NCBI RefSeq assembly: GCF_905147045.1
Contig: NC_065904.1
Span: forward strand, 1,860,001-1,924,000
Source: Nymphalis io
Lineage: Eukaryota > Arthropoda > Insecta > Lepidoptera > Nymphalidae
Length of the DNA stretch: 64,000 bases
Direction: 5' to 3'
Numbering within the stretch: the first letter of the stretch is position 1; every line of letters starts with the position of its first letter. This document shows positions 43,901 to 55,035 of the stretch, one piece after another. Below the pieces are notes generated by a model that saw only the letters and a program-made list of their open reading frames with translations, had not been told where the DNA came from and ran no database searches. The translations under genes and the position numbers were made by a program.

Positions 43901-46048
43901 TTAATGGTGATAGCTGGAGTCAGTTGCGGCATGAGCAGCATTGTTGTAGTTTTGGAGTTGTTGTTCATGGTACTGAGCCCCACCATCATGGTAGCTTTGA
44001 ACGCCACCATCATGGTAACTTTGAACGCCACCATCATGGTAACTTTGAACGCCACCATCATGGTAACTTTGAACTCCACCATCATGGTAGCTTTCGGTTT
44101 GATGCTGTTCATGGTAGTGACCTGGAAATAAATATTTGTTAAGCTAAGTTAAGTTTGGTTATTTGCTGAATGACAATAGAAAAAGTAGCACCGACATGCA
44201 ATGTTGATGTGCAAGAGTTCGAAGCTGCAGTGCTATTCTGTAAGAACTCTCTTCATAATTCAACCATGAAATGTTGACAACCGACTTATTGTGATAAACT
44301 ATTTTGATGCGTGTTTTCTTGAAATGTTATAATTATTATCGTCAATGTTACATATTATTTTCTGACATTTCACAATTTCTACGGTGAATTTCGAGTTTGT
44401 TACATAATAGCCCTAATATTTTTATTCATTCACTCGTTCGGTCACGATTTAAGTACAGTACAGTAACAGCCTGTAAATGTCCCACTGCTGGGCTAAGGCC
44501 TTCTCTCCCTTTTTGAGGAGAAGGTTTTGGAGCTTATTCCACCACGCTGCTCCAATGCGGGTTGGTGGAATACACCTGTGGGGCCATCTCGGCTTTTTCA
44601 CGTTGTTGTCACGATTTAAACATGACAGTAATACAAAATATTGTAAACCCTGCCACATATAGCATATTCATGCTGATAAGTTAATTTTATCCATTTAGGC
44701 GGATTTTTACAGAACATAATCTAGTCAACCACCTCATGAAAAAGTACGTAGTAGTAAGTTCTTACCATCATCATAAATGCCATTGGCTTCGGCCTTCGAA
44801 TTTTCTTCCAAAGATTTTAAGATTGCTTCAGGGATTGGTGGCGAGGTAGGTAGATGGGCACCATAAGCCCGGAAGCCATTTTCATCAGCGGTATACTTCA
44901 CTGTGTATACTTGACCATCGTCTCCGGTATAGGAGTAAGCACCTTCAGCTTGAGTGCCTTTGCTGACCTGACCTGATTCTTGAGCTTTGATACCTGGAAA
45001 TATTTATAATAGAAATAATTAGTATTAGTGTACACATTTTAATCTTGACATAAAAATTTCGTTATACAGTAATATAATGTAATATTACATAAAATATTGT
45101 TTTAAGTAAATAAATTGGGTAAATAACGGTAGCTCAAACTTAACAAATAAAGAATTATTATTTACATCGCCTCAAAGGCTCCAGGCCAAAGTTGTTAAGC
45201 CTTATCTGCCCTCCCTTAAATTCGGCCCTACCTCTTCGCAAATAAAATAAAAGTTTATTTTTGGCGTGAAATACTGCCACTAAAATTAATATGCATCGAT
45301 TTTTTTGGAAATTGTCTTATTTACCTTTTGGAATACGCTTCGGGTTAAAGACATTTAATTTATTATAACGAATTTAAAAAAAAATCGCTTATAATAAGAA
45401 ATTTAAATTATACTAAATAGTTTGAAAAAGTATCTCGGATACAGGAAAGTAAATACTTAGAAGTTTAAAACAGATGAAGGTAAGTAAAAGAATAAAACAA
45501 CAATTACGTTGTCTTTATAGAAAAGTCAATGCGTTTTGGTTTTGCTTCCACTTATCATCATAAAATTGTTGGTACGCGTAACATTGATAAAAACAACCAC
45601 CTAAATAATAAATTCATTAATTAAATGTAATAAAATAACTGATTAAGCTCACCGTTCTCAGTTTCATAGGCGTAATGGTAGTTATGACCATTATTTTCCG
45701 AATGATAGGCCAAAATCTTAGCCGTTTTCTCAGCTGATGGTCTCTGGTAGGCCAAATCGTGCGCGGATAATGAATGTCCGGCTTGTATAGCCGGCTGTTG
45801 GTATTCTACAGCTGATTGGTAGATATCAGCAGCATTTGCGTAATGCTCGGCCTGTGGTTGGTTGAAGATATGGCCAGCTGATGCCGCAGCCACCATAGCC
45901 GTGAATGATGTGATCTGGAATAAATAGGAGATTATCATTAATATATTATAAGGATGAAAAGAAAACATGCTTAAGAAAAAAAAAAACTTAATAAAAATTA
46001 AATTCTAAATTTGAAATTAAAACAATTTACAAAACCAACCAGTTTCAT
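43901..46048 (-). CDS. RR-1 cuticular protein with octapeptide-repeat tail (CPR gene 3), 239 aa, 4 exons
   Basis: Coding exons on the reverse strand are 46048-46040, 45914-45653, 44993-44766 and 44121-43901. Borders are GT/AG and phases are 0, 1 and 1. The signal peptide is residues 1-16 (ending AAASA). A long Ala/Gln/Tyr/His linker (17-75) follows, then the RR-1 domain (about 80-139) with YHYAYETENG, GAYSYTGDDGQVYTV and GFRAYGAHLP. The tail has five units of SYHDGGVQ type (177-216), then a His/Asn-rich end SSYHH. The protein is expected to be secreted and to bind chitin. The His-rich repeat might support metal binding or cross-linking, which is inference. Introns are 125, 659 and 644 bp; intron 3 holds an internally deleted family B SINE. 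The first donor is GTTGGT, a weak match to consensus. Confidence 0.93.
43973..44092 (-). repeat. Coding 24-bp tandem repeat, five units, in exon 4 of CPR gene 3
   Basis: Five in-frame 24-bp units encode SYHDGGVQ (four times) and SYHDGGAQ. The units differ by only a few bases, which points to recent expansion by slippage or unequal exchange. Confidence 0.92.
44441..44619 (-). mobile_element. Internally deleted family B SINE with 12-bp target-site duplication
   Basis: GTCACGATTTAA occurs at 44441-44452 and 44608-44619. Between them lie the TACTG tail, the 3' body up to CCACAGGTG, and then only the first bases of the SINE (GCCGAGATGGCC on the reverse strand). The part with most of the A box, the B box and the core is missing. 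Confidence 0.88.
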
Positions 46049-46107
46049 GTTGACTGTTTTAAAAGAACTTTGGAACTTGAATGCGTAAAAAAAATTTCAC
46101 CCAACCG

Positions 46108-46115
46108 TTTTTATA
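46108..46115 (-). promoter_or_regulatory. TATA box of CPR gene 3
   Basis: The reverse strand reads TATAAAAA, 60-67 bp before the ATG. Confidence 0.65.
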
Positions 46116-46327
46116 CTAAGTAATTTCTATATACGCACGCTCGTATTAAGTCACACATCTGACTTAATAAGAACTGTGATAGTAGCGGTTAGAGCACTTG
46201 AAGTGCGAACGTAGTAAACAAAAAAACAATTTGATACATTCTTTTTGCCTTTACTAATTATATAACTATATTGATGTATGTGTTAATGTTTTCTACACTA
46301 AATAATTGTATCGATATTGCAAATCTA

Positions 46328-46622
46328 CTGGTGGTAGGGCTTTGTGCAAGTTCGTCTGGGTAGGTACCTCCCACTCATCAGATATGCTACCGCAAAACAG
46401 CAGTGCTTGTTATTGTTGTGTTCCGGTTTGAAGGGTGAGTGAGCCAGTGTAATTACAGGCACAAGGGACATAAAATCTTATCGTTCCCAAGGTTGGTGGC
46501 GCATTGGCTGTATAAGCGATGGTTGACATTTCTTACAATGCCAATGTCTAAGGGCGTTTGGTGACCACTTACCATCAGGTGGCCCATATGCTCGTCCACC
46601 TTCCTATTCTATAAAAAAAAAC
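46328..46622 (+). mobile_element. Family A SINE, full length, young subtype
   Basis: It runs from ACTGGTGGTAGGGCTTTGTG to CTTCCTATTCTATAAAAAAA. It has the TAAGGGCGTTTGGTGACC variant also seen at 21418-21592 and in the chimera. It lies about 200 bp upstream of the CPR gene 3 TATA box. Confidence 0.9.
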
Positions 46623-46644
46623 GTTAAAATAAGCGTGTGTTTTG

Positions 46645-46653
46645 TCAAGGTCA
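46645..46653 (+). promoter_or_regulatory. Candidate beta-FTZ-F1 site upstream of CPR gene 3
   Basis: TCAAGGTCA matches YCAAGGYCR fully. It is about 530 bp upstream of the gene 3 TATA box, with a family A SINE in between. Function is inference. Confidence 0.3.
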
Positions 46654-47178
46654 TTGAACTAATCTGATGAGTTAATATAATTTGACTCGAGGTACATTTG
46701 AAAAATTTCATATCATACTTTAATTTTTACGAAATAAATATTGTCCCTTATTATATATACCTATTTATATACAATTTTATATAACCTTAATATAATAATA
46801 TTAATTATAGCTTTTAAAATGCAATGTGTAATTGGTAAAAAATCAAAACTTATGGAAAACACATAATCTAAAGATTATACGCTTTTTATGACTTATAATA
46901 TACATATTTATTAATAGCTTATATTATGCTATTATAAATAAATAATCACAGAAATTTGGAGAGGTCCGTAGTATACGTGATCACCGTAAGATGCTGTTAG
47001 GTAACGAGATGCACCCGATCACTGAACAAGTAGAACGGATTTTGGACAGACCATAGTAAGTCATAGATATGGCAAGTATATTAAATTTTATATTATTTTA
47101 TTTTTTTTTTAAATGCTTTTATAAGGCAATTCCATTTTATTATATAAAATATAGAGTATTATATATAAAAATGTTAAT
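46654..47178. other. AT-rich intergenic DNA
   Basis: No gene or clear repeat was seen. Confidence 0.4.
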
Positions 47179-47459
47179 GAATTTTTCAACAATAATAATA
47201 ATATTTTGGGACATTTTTCACACACGGCCATCTGATCCCTAATTAAGCTTGTACAGAGCTTGTACTATGGAAACCAGACAACTGATATACTACATGTAAT
47301 ATTTTTCTTTTGTAAATACATACTTATATAGATAATTGCACTCAGACTCAGGACAAACATGTTCATGCACAGAAAATCTGTCCTGGGTGGGAATCGAACC
47401 CACAACCTTTGGCGTGAAAGGCAAGCCACCAACCAAGCCAACCAGCCCGACGAATTTTT
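47179..47459 (-). mobile_element. Family C SINE with 8-bp target-site duplication
   Basis: On the reverse strand it has the B box GGTTCGATTCC, the body and an ATT-type tail. GAATTTTT lies at 47179-47186 and 47452-47459. Confidence 0.85.
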
Positions 47460-47985
47460 AAGCTAACAATTCTACTTGAATCCGTCCCGACATTTGAGCG
47501 TAATTGAGAAACAATATTCGAAGCAATAATAACCATCGCACGCATTTTAATGTATATCACATTCTAATTTTAAAATGTCAGTTCTACGAGAATCACAGAT
47601 CTACATTTAAATAATGGCAATTAGGTACAAATGTATAATTTTATGTGTTATTACATAAATTAAGTGCTTTATATAGTTCTGGACTAAAATGTTTGTTACG
47701 TTCAATTATAATTTCATTGTACAAAATAAAAAAATATATATAATGTAATTAAAATAATACATTTAATGTAATAATATAAATCATGTATGATTATTTTTAT
47801 TTATTTTAGTCTAATATTAAAATGTACCAACTCTAGGAAACGACAAGTTATAAGTGGGAAGACTTATTCCATTTTCATTTCACATTCAAGATCAGGGAGC
47901 CAATTCTACTAACAAATTGTCAGTTTATCATATTCGAATCGAAGCGTAATCGTTGCCGTTCATCCGTTTTCCTATTCTTTAATTT
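47460..47985. other. AT-rich intergenic DNA
   Basis: A short block at 47915-47958 (CCAATTCTACTAACAAATTG) vaguely resembles the repeat at 700-765. No gene was seen. Confidence 0.35.
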
Positions 47986-47991
47986 AAGCCG

Positions 47992-48230
47992 AGATGGCCT
48001 AGTGGTTAGAACGCGTGAATCTTAACCGACAATCGTGAGTTCAAGCCCGGGCAAGCACCAATGAATTTTCAAGTGCTTAATTTATGATTATAATTCATCA
48101 AATAAAACATCGTGAGGAAACCTGCATGTGTCTAATTTCATTGTAATTATGCCACATGTGTATTCTACCCGCATTGGAGCAGCGTAGTGGTAGCCCAGCA
48201 GTGGGACATTCAGAGGCTGTTACTGTTTAT
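47992..48230 (+). mobile_element. Family B SINE with small deletions
   Basis: It opens AGCCGAGATGGCCTAGTGG, has the B box AGTTCAAGCCCGG, and ends AGGCTGTTACTG. Two internal stretches are missing relative to 32900-33213. TTTAATT near both ends may be the target-site duplication. Confidence 0.85.
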
Positions 48231-48341
48231 TTAATTATCGACTATTGCCATAAAAGTTAACAATTACGTTTGATTTTGACATAACGGTATATGTTAACAT
48301 ATTATCGGTTCGGTTCCGATTTGAATAAATACAGATGATTC

Positions 48342-48402
48342 AAAGTTGGATCGGAATTGAATCGGGAAAGTATCGTAATCGTTATAAATTGGTAGAATTT
48401 CA
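48342..48402 (+). repeat. Repeat shared with 700-765
   Basis: CGGAATTGAATCGGGAAAGT followed by ATCGTAATCGTTATAAATTG matches the reverse complement of 700-765. It may be a MITE. Confidence 0.45.
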
Positions 48403-48496
48403 CCCCTGGCTTTTTCACTACAGTATAGAATATACGCGTGGTCGACTTCTTGGGAGTGGTTAGGGTTAGTTTTCTGTTTTAGTTCTCTGTTATGTC

Positions 48497-48755
48497 TTGT
48501 GGTAGGTCTTTGTACAAGCCCCACCACCACTAGGTTCCACCCATTCATGAAATATTCATCCAGCAACCAGCATATCTTAGTATTGTTATGTTCCGATTTA
48601 AAGGATAATTAAACCAGTGTAATTACAGCCACAAGGGACATTACATCTTAGTTCTCAAGGTTGGTGGCGTATTGGTAATCTAAGGAATGGTTAAGAATTC
48701 TTACAGCGCCAATGTCTATCGACAATGGTGACCAATTACCAACAGGTGGTCTATA
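48497..48755 (+). repeat. Diverged family A SINE
   Basis: GTGGTAGGTCTTTGTACAAG, then AATTACAGCCACAAGGGACA and ACCAACAGGTGG follow family A. A decayed tail follows. Confidence 0.75.
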
Positions 48756-48869
48756 ATGACAGTGACAATCGAAAAAAAACAATTTAACATGTGAAAATTA
48801 AATGATGCTTACCTTGATATCAAATAAGCTAGAATTCTAGAATTCTAATGTACTTTAATTATATTTATA

Positions 48870-49035
48870 AGTCGGTGGGGCAGAAAAACATCGTGAACAA
48901 ATCAGCATTTATCGAAAGATAATCTACCACACGTTTATATGGACGAGCAATAGAGCAAAGGGTTGAAATACTCTTGAAATCTTCTTCTCAAAAGCAGAGA
49001 GGGCTTTAGCCTAGCATTGGGACATTAACAATATT
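48870..49035 (+). repeat. Old family B SINE 3' part
   Basis: AAACATCGTGAACAAATC, then CTTCTTCTCAAAAGCAGAG and TAGCCTAGCATTGGGACATT follow the family B body with strong divergence. Confidence 0.55.
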
Positions 49036-49566
49036 AATTTATCTCAATGTTGGGATTTAGTATGAGGTCCATATAACTATAAACATAAGCTTGACTTTTA
49101 AAATAAAATAAGTAAACCAAAGCAAAATACCAGCATTATGTAATACATAGCAGTAACAATAACCTTATGTACCTATAGACGTAACACTTCACAATAGAAT
49201 CTTGTCCGACGATGAGTTATACGACTTGTTTGTAATAGCTTAAATTCAATTGAAATTGGACAAGGGTTACCATGTCAAATTAAAAATTAGGACAAACTAT
49301 AAAACCAAAAATTTTACTTATATATCATTTGTGTGTGTAACTTGAAATTATAAAAAAGTATACTAAGTAGATGGTTTAAGCTTTTTGTCATAATTGAAGC
49401 CCTTTAAAGTTACACATATTCTATATTTTGTTTCTAAATAAACAGTTTTGGAACAGATAGACGGCTTTGACTTAGTAATAGGGTTGCATTCTTTGATTTC
49501 GAAATTATAAAAGTAATTTATTTCCACGGGGCAGTAGTTATATTTCAGTCTTTTATTAAATTCGAT
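49036..49566. other. AT-rich intergenic DNA
   Basis: No gene was seen. Confidence 0.4.
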
Positions 49567-49778
49567 TTTTTTTATAATATAGGATATAATATAGCCAGTC
49601 GGGCAAATTGCTCACCTGATGGTAAGTGGGCATCGCCGCCCATAGACTTTGGCACTATAAGAAATACAATTCTCTAAATCGCCATCAACTTTGGAAACGA
49701 AAATATATTCTTTACAGTTACACTGGCTCACTCACCCTTCGAAACACAACAATACTTATTGCTGTTTGGCCCTAACAC
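49567..49778 (-). repeat. Diverged family A SINE, 5'-truncated
   Basis: TCACCTGATGGTAAGTGGGC, then GCCATCAACTTTGG and CACTGGCTCACTCACCCTTC follow family A on the reverse strand. Confidence 0.7.
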
Positions 49779-50018
49779 CAAGTGGAATAGCATAAATACA
49801 GAAACGCACAATCATATATATCTGGACGCTTAACTAAGCACGAGATATATCATTCACTATCGGTTTTTTACTAACGCCATAATAAAAATGGATCACTGAA
49901 ATTTTAAGAGTAAAATTGAATAAAAATAAGTTTTATATGTAAAAATTATTTCAAAAAAAGACATTGCATAAAAATAACTAAATTAAATATAATTTAACAA
50001 CAACGAAATATTACATTA

Positions 50019-50905
50019 TATCCCCGAAACTGTTCACCAACGCGTTGGAAGACTTATTCAAGATTGGACTGGTTATAAAGTCAATGTAAACGGCGAGTAC
50101 ATTTCACACCTTCGAGTTGCCGATAATATCGTCATCATAGCAGAGTCGCCTGAACAACTCATCGAAATGCTGCGTAACCTAGGCGAGTCTTCCCGGCGTG
50201 TCAGTCTCGGTATGAACTTGGATAAGACCACGGTCATGTTCAATAGGCATGTCGTGCCGGGACCGATATACGTCGAGGGGAAACCTCTCGAAGTTGTTAG
50301 TGAATATACCTACCTAGGACAGATAATACAAGTCGGTAGAAACAACTTTGAGAAGGAAGCCGATCGAAGAATTCGCTTGGGATAGGCAGCATTTGGCAAC
50401 CTTCGTCAAGTCCTCACGTCGTCTTTACCAAAATGTTTAAAGACGAAAGTCTACAACCAATGCGTCTTACCTGCCATGACATACGGTGCCTAAACGTGGA
50501 CACTAACTGCGGGACTAGTCCACAAATTCAAAGTCGCTCAGTGTGCTATGGAACGAGCTATGCTCGGAGTATCTTTGAAGGATAAGATCAGAAATGAGAT
50601 TATCCGATGAGAAAGAACTAGAGTCACAGACATAGCTTGCAAAATTAGCAGGCTGAAGTGGCAGTGGGCTGGTCACGTATGTCGTAGGACCGATGGCCGT
50701 TGGAGCAGACGAGTTCTAGAGTGGAGACCGCGGATCGGCAAACGCAGCGTAAGGCAGCCTCTAGCCAGGTAGACCGATGACCTTAAGAAGGTGGCGGGTA
50801 CCGACTGGATGCAGAAGGTGAAGGACCGGGAGCTTTGGCGCACCTTGAGAGAGGCCTATGTTCAGCAGTGGACTATGAGTGGTTGTCGATTGAATGAAAT
50901 ATAAC
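50019..50905 (+). pseudogene. 5'-truncated, mutated copy of the RTE-like LINE
   Basis: This is the last third of the ORF at 16307-19369, in the opposite orientation. It starts inside the reverse transcriptase (CCCGAAACTGTTCACCAACG) and ends in VQQWTM. The catalytic ADDIV reads ADNIV, so a key Asp is lost. There is an early deletion and several in-frame stops (for example after RRIRLG). An 72-codon open piece remains at 50167-50385. It is a dead copy, older than the intact one. Confidence 0.92.
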
Positions 50906-51465
50906 AACAAGAAAGAGCTTTACAATAATTTTAATTAAAAAAACAGTTAAAGCCAATAGTCGGCTATAAAGAAAATCAACTCGCAAAGGACGAGTCCTGA
51001 AAACACAAAACGCCTGGCGATCCTACGTCAAATTAACAAAACGTATTGATGTATTGTTAAGTTAAATATTCGAACAATGCTATCAGACAATGCAAGGAGG
51101 TTACGCGTAATTTGCTATGTACCGATAGACAGAACACATACCAAAGAAGTGGTACACTGTAACTTAGTATAGATTTTGAAAGATTAATTCAGTTTTAGTT
51201 CAGTAGTATTAATGATGGACATCAATATTGCTTTTGTCTTGCAACAGCAGGACAAAGGCTAAACGATCAAGGGTTTTTTTAACGCACTCCTCGTAAGCGC
51301 AAGGCCATTTCAACTACCTCCTCGGGCGGAACCAATTATATATATATAACATTATATTATATTTTTTATTAGCTCGACATACAAGTGAATGATTGAGAAA
51401 TTTTATCATTTCGTGGTTACCATTCTAGCACATATTATATCGAAGCAACGATTATTCTTAATTTT
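50906..51465. other. AT-rich intergenic DNA
   Basis: A scrap at 51245-51340 (ACTACCTCCTCGGGCGGAAC) may be an old repeat. No gene was seen. Confidence 0.35.
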
Positions 51466-51738
51466 TTTTAATGGATGTGGTAGTGATTGTAAATGGTTAT
51501 CACAGCCCATAGACATTGGCTTTGTAATATTAAGCATCCTCTACATTACCAATGTGCCACCAACACTTGGAATTAATAAAATTAATATTATGTTCCTCCT
51601 GCCTGTAGTTACACTATCTCACTCACCTTTCAACCGGAACACAACAATTTATACCAACTACTGCCGTTTTACGGTAGAACATCTGATGAGTGGGTGGCAC
51701 CTACCTAAACGAGCTTGTACAAAGCCTTACCAATTGAA
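51466..51738 (-). repeat. Diverged family A SINE
   Basis: CCCATAGACATTGGCTTTG, then CAACCGGAACACAACAATTT and GAGTGGGTGGCACCTACC follow family A on the reverse strand. Confidence 0.8.
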
Positions 51739-51901
51739 ACAACAAACTTAAAATATTAAATATATTACATAATTACATTATATAGATCTATGTGGTAAAA
51801 TTAAATTTGTAAAGATTAGCCACTGTTTCTTTATAAAGAGAAATTCAGAAAGTTAGCAAGAAATATGGCGTAAATTTGACTTTACATAAATTGTAATTAT
51901 A

Positions 51902-52198
51902 TTTTTTTTTTTTATAGAATAGGAAGGCGGACGAGCATATGGGCCACCTGATGGTAAGTGGTCACCAACGCTCTTAGACATTGGCATTGTAAGAAATGTC
52001 AACCATCGCTTACATATCCAATGCGCCACCAACCTTGGGAACTAAGATTTTATGTCCCTTGTGCCTATAATTACACTGGCTCACTCACCCTTCAAACCGG
52101 AACACAACAATATCAAGTATTGCTGTTTTGCGGTAGAATATCTGATGAGTGGGTGGTACCTACCCAGACGAGCTTGCACAAAGCCCTACCACCAGTAT
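51902..52198 (-). mobile_element. Family A SINE, full length, young
   Basis: It has a long poly-T, TATAGAATAGGAAGGCGGAC, and an intact body to CCCTACCACCAGTA. This is the cleanest reverse-strand copy and can serve as the family reference. Confidence 0.92.
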
Positions 52199-52544
52199 AT
52201 TTTTGTGCAATTATTTAAATAACTGTCTTATTTAACAAAATTTATTTTATTCTTTATTTATATAAATGTATACTAAATCTACTATGTAGTGTTATATGTA
52301 TATACCAATTATGATGAGGATCATGGTTGTATGGTATATAAGTTTATAATGAGTGGCGATTTAGTTCGGCGAAGCAAAAGTAACGTGTGAGAAGTTAGCA
52401 TCTCACAAACAAACTTAAGTTCCAGTGCCATCCAGCATAGTTTCCACATTTTTTTATCATATATAAATTCGATTTCGACTCGTTTTCAGTTAAAGTAACT
52501 AAAACAGAGTTGAAATCCATTGAGTTCTCTGTTCTTAAGTAATT

Positions 52545-52698
52545 AAAATGCAAAGATCAGAGGGTTTTACTAATTAATTACTGTACTGTACTGTACTATT
52601 CATTACTGAGATAGAACTCAAAATGCTTTTCACAAATTTCATTATGTTTTTACACTAAAAAAAAATTAATTAGTAAAACCCTCGGATCTTTACATTTT
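52545..52698. repeat. Imperfect inverted repeat with a TACTG run in the loop
   Basis: Arms of about 35 bp (52545-52579 and 52664-52698), sharing AGGGTTTTACTAATTAATT, differ at a few positions. Several TACTG repeats (52578-52599), like the family B tail, follow the left arm. Confidence 0.75.
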
Positions 52699-53269
52699 CA
52701 TCTGTCTCAGTAATGAAAAAATGAGAATATTAGTAATTCCTTAAAAACGAACAATGTTAGTATATAAAGAATATACATAACAACATATTTTTTTAAGGAA
52801 TTAATTAAAATATACACCACGAAACAAAATTAAAGAAAAAATACAGCTTACAATTACCGGAATTCCGCTGACATTTGCACACTGACCTGAACTCGCCACA
52901 TCATTGTTAGCGATGTGGCGAGAACAGTGAATAATAAAACAACATGCTATTATTTCTTACGGCTTGTAAAACGATACGAGATATGACGAGATTACCGCAA
53001 CTACTTGTCGGAAACGTCTCATTTGAGAATTCCTAATTATACCCTCGTTCGGATTGATGATGGCGATGATGGATGATATGGTTCAGTGGATAAAGCATGT
53101 GGATCCGAAGATTCTGAAAAGCATTAAGATTTTTATAAGTGAAGTTTTGTATTTATATATTTTTATTACAAACATATAAAATTGCAAACACGTAAGCAAG
53201 GACAGATGCAGACTTATCGCTGAGAAGGTTATCTCTTTATAATACATAGGTAAAACAAATAGGTAAGCG
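52699..53269. other. AT-rich intergenic DNA
   Basis: A tRNA A-box-like TGGTTCAGTGGATAAAGC at 53070-53088 marks a SINE scrap. No gene was seen. Confidence 0.35.
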
Positions 53270-53472
53270 ACCTGTAATGGGACAACACCGCCTTAGACAT
53301 TGGCGCTGTAAGAAATATTAGCCGTTATTTTGTTGTCGTTTGTGCCTGTAGTTACACTGGCACCCTCGCCCCTCAGACTGGAACACAAAAATACTAATTA
53401 TTACTGATTAGCGGTAGATTATCTGATAAATGATTAGTAACTACCCAGACGAGCTTGCGTGGGCTTAACCAA
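53270..53472 (-). repeat. Old family A SINE
   Basis: CGCCTTAGACATTGGCGCTG, then GACTGGAACACAAAAATAC and CTACCCAGACGAGCTTGCG follow family A on the reverse strand. Confidence 0.7.
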
Positions 53473-53547
53473 ACGAACATACCTGTTCTAGATATTTAGG
53501 CATAGGCCGTTGAGTAAATAGTGGCTTGGAAAGATTGTCAGTATTTC

Positions 53548-53875
53548 TAACATACAGTACAGTACAGTAACAGCCTGTTAATGTCCCACTGCTGGGCTAA
53601 GGCCTCCTCTCCCTTTTTGAGGAGAAGGTTTGGAGCTTATTCCACCACGCTGCTCCAATGCGGGTTGGTAGAATACACATGTGGCAGAATTTCAATGAAA
53701 TTAGACACATGCAGGTTTCCTCACGATGTTTTCCTTCACCGTTAAGCACGAGATGAATTATAAACACAAATTAAGCACATGAAAATTCAGTGGTGCTTGC
53801 CCGGGTTTGAACCCACGATCATCGGTTAAGATTCACGCGTTCTTACCACTAGGCCATCTCGGCTTTTTTAACATA
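53548..53875 (-). mobile_element. Family B SINE, full length, with 7-bp target-site duplication
   Basis: The element (53555-53868) is close to 32900-33213 and 37110-37415. It starts with three TACTG tail units (as CAGTA) and ends CCATCTCGGC. TAACATA lies at 53548-53554 and 53869-53875. Confidence 0.92.
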
Positions 53876-54746
53876 ATTTTTTCTAGCATAATATTGAAAA
53901 TAAGTTTATTATAATAACTGTCTTATTAGTAATTTAATAATAAACTATAAAGAAGCATTTAGAACATATAGTAGTCCGAAGCCGTTTTTAGACCAACAAC
54001 TCGATTTACTACCTTGTCCCCGATTATATATTAAAATTATACATATCATTTTATATTTATATAAAAGTAAACTTAAAATTCATGTTAAAAAAGGGCTTAT
54101 TTTACTGTACCTGATCATATAAATGATATGAAAGTTTGGAGTATTCGTTGATATTCATACAGGATATATTACAATTATATATGATTATTACATTTCCTTT
54201 TTATTGACGAAAAGAGTAACTATCGAGTTTCTTGCGGATTTTTCTTGGTAGAATCTAAATTCCGAACCGGTGGCTTTATAATAAAATTAAAATTGTAATA
54301 TGGCAATTCAAAAGTGCACGCGAGAGCCTACTTGAATTCTTCTTCTGCTTAGTCGATACCCTCTTGACAGATCGGTCGTGTTCGTCATGAAATAGTGGCT
54401 GCTGTTATTCTCTTCAAGATGTTACGCTATCTTCCCCTGTCAGCTGTCATCCTAGTAAACTTGCAATGTTCCGTCCACCGCAGATCTGTTTTGGTCTACT
54501 TGAATAAAGTAAATATATTTTCACTTTGACTTCGACTGCTGACAAGGGCTGGTATATTTTGTTGCCCAGAGAATCGGAAATGGGATTTAATGGTAAATTA
54601 CTATTAGCATTCTTGCACAAACTAAGTCTTATTTGAAACCAATTAATTAATTATCTCTGTTAAACATCAATCCTTGGTATTGCTATTATGGTTTAAAAGG
54701 TGAGCTATATATAAGAAAAACATAAAATTAATATAACAAATAAACC
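53876..54746. other. AT-rich intergenic DNA with a repeat scrap
   Basis: Positions 54220-54285 (TTCTTGCGGATTTTTCTTGG, then TTCCGAACCGGTGG) look like the body of a common lepidopteran retroposon. No gene was seen. Confidence 0.4.
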
Positions 54747-55035
54747 GCTTTGTGGTATGGCTTATTGCTTTCGTTTGAGAAGGTAAAACCCACTCATTAC
54801 ATAATCTACCACCAAATAGCAATACTTAGTATTGTTGTGTTCCGATTGGAAGTAAGCGAGGGGCAACTAACTGCAGTCACAAGGGATATAATATCTTAGT
54901 TCCCAAGGTCGGTGGCATATTGGTCATATATGGAACGTTCAATATTTCCTACGACAACAATGTATATGGGCCATAACGGACATTTACCATCAAATGTCTC
55001 ATCTGTTTGTCCACATACCTATAATATAAAAAAAA
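54747..55035 (+). repeat. Ancient family A SINE
   Basis: CCCACTCATTACATAATCTA, then CAGTCACAAGGGATATAATA and TTCCCAAGGTCGGTGG, ending in an A tail, follow family A with heavy divergence. Confidence 0.7.

Noticed and set aside
43904..44142. Forward-strand frames over CPR gene 3 exon 4 with MV/TIM or HHHG repeats
   Set aside because: They are shadows of the coding 24-bp repeat. The reverse-strand exon has proper splice borders and continues an RR-1 protein.
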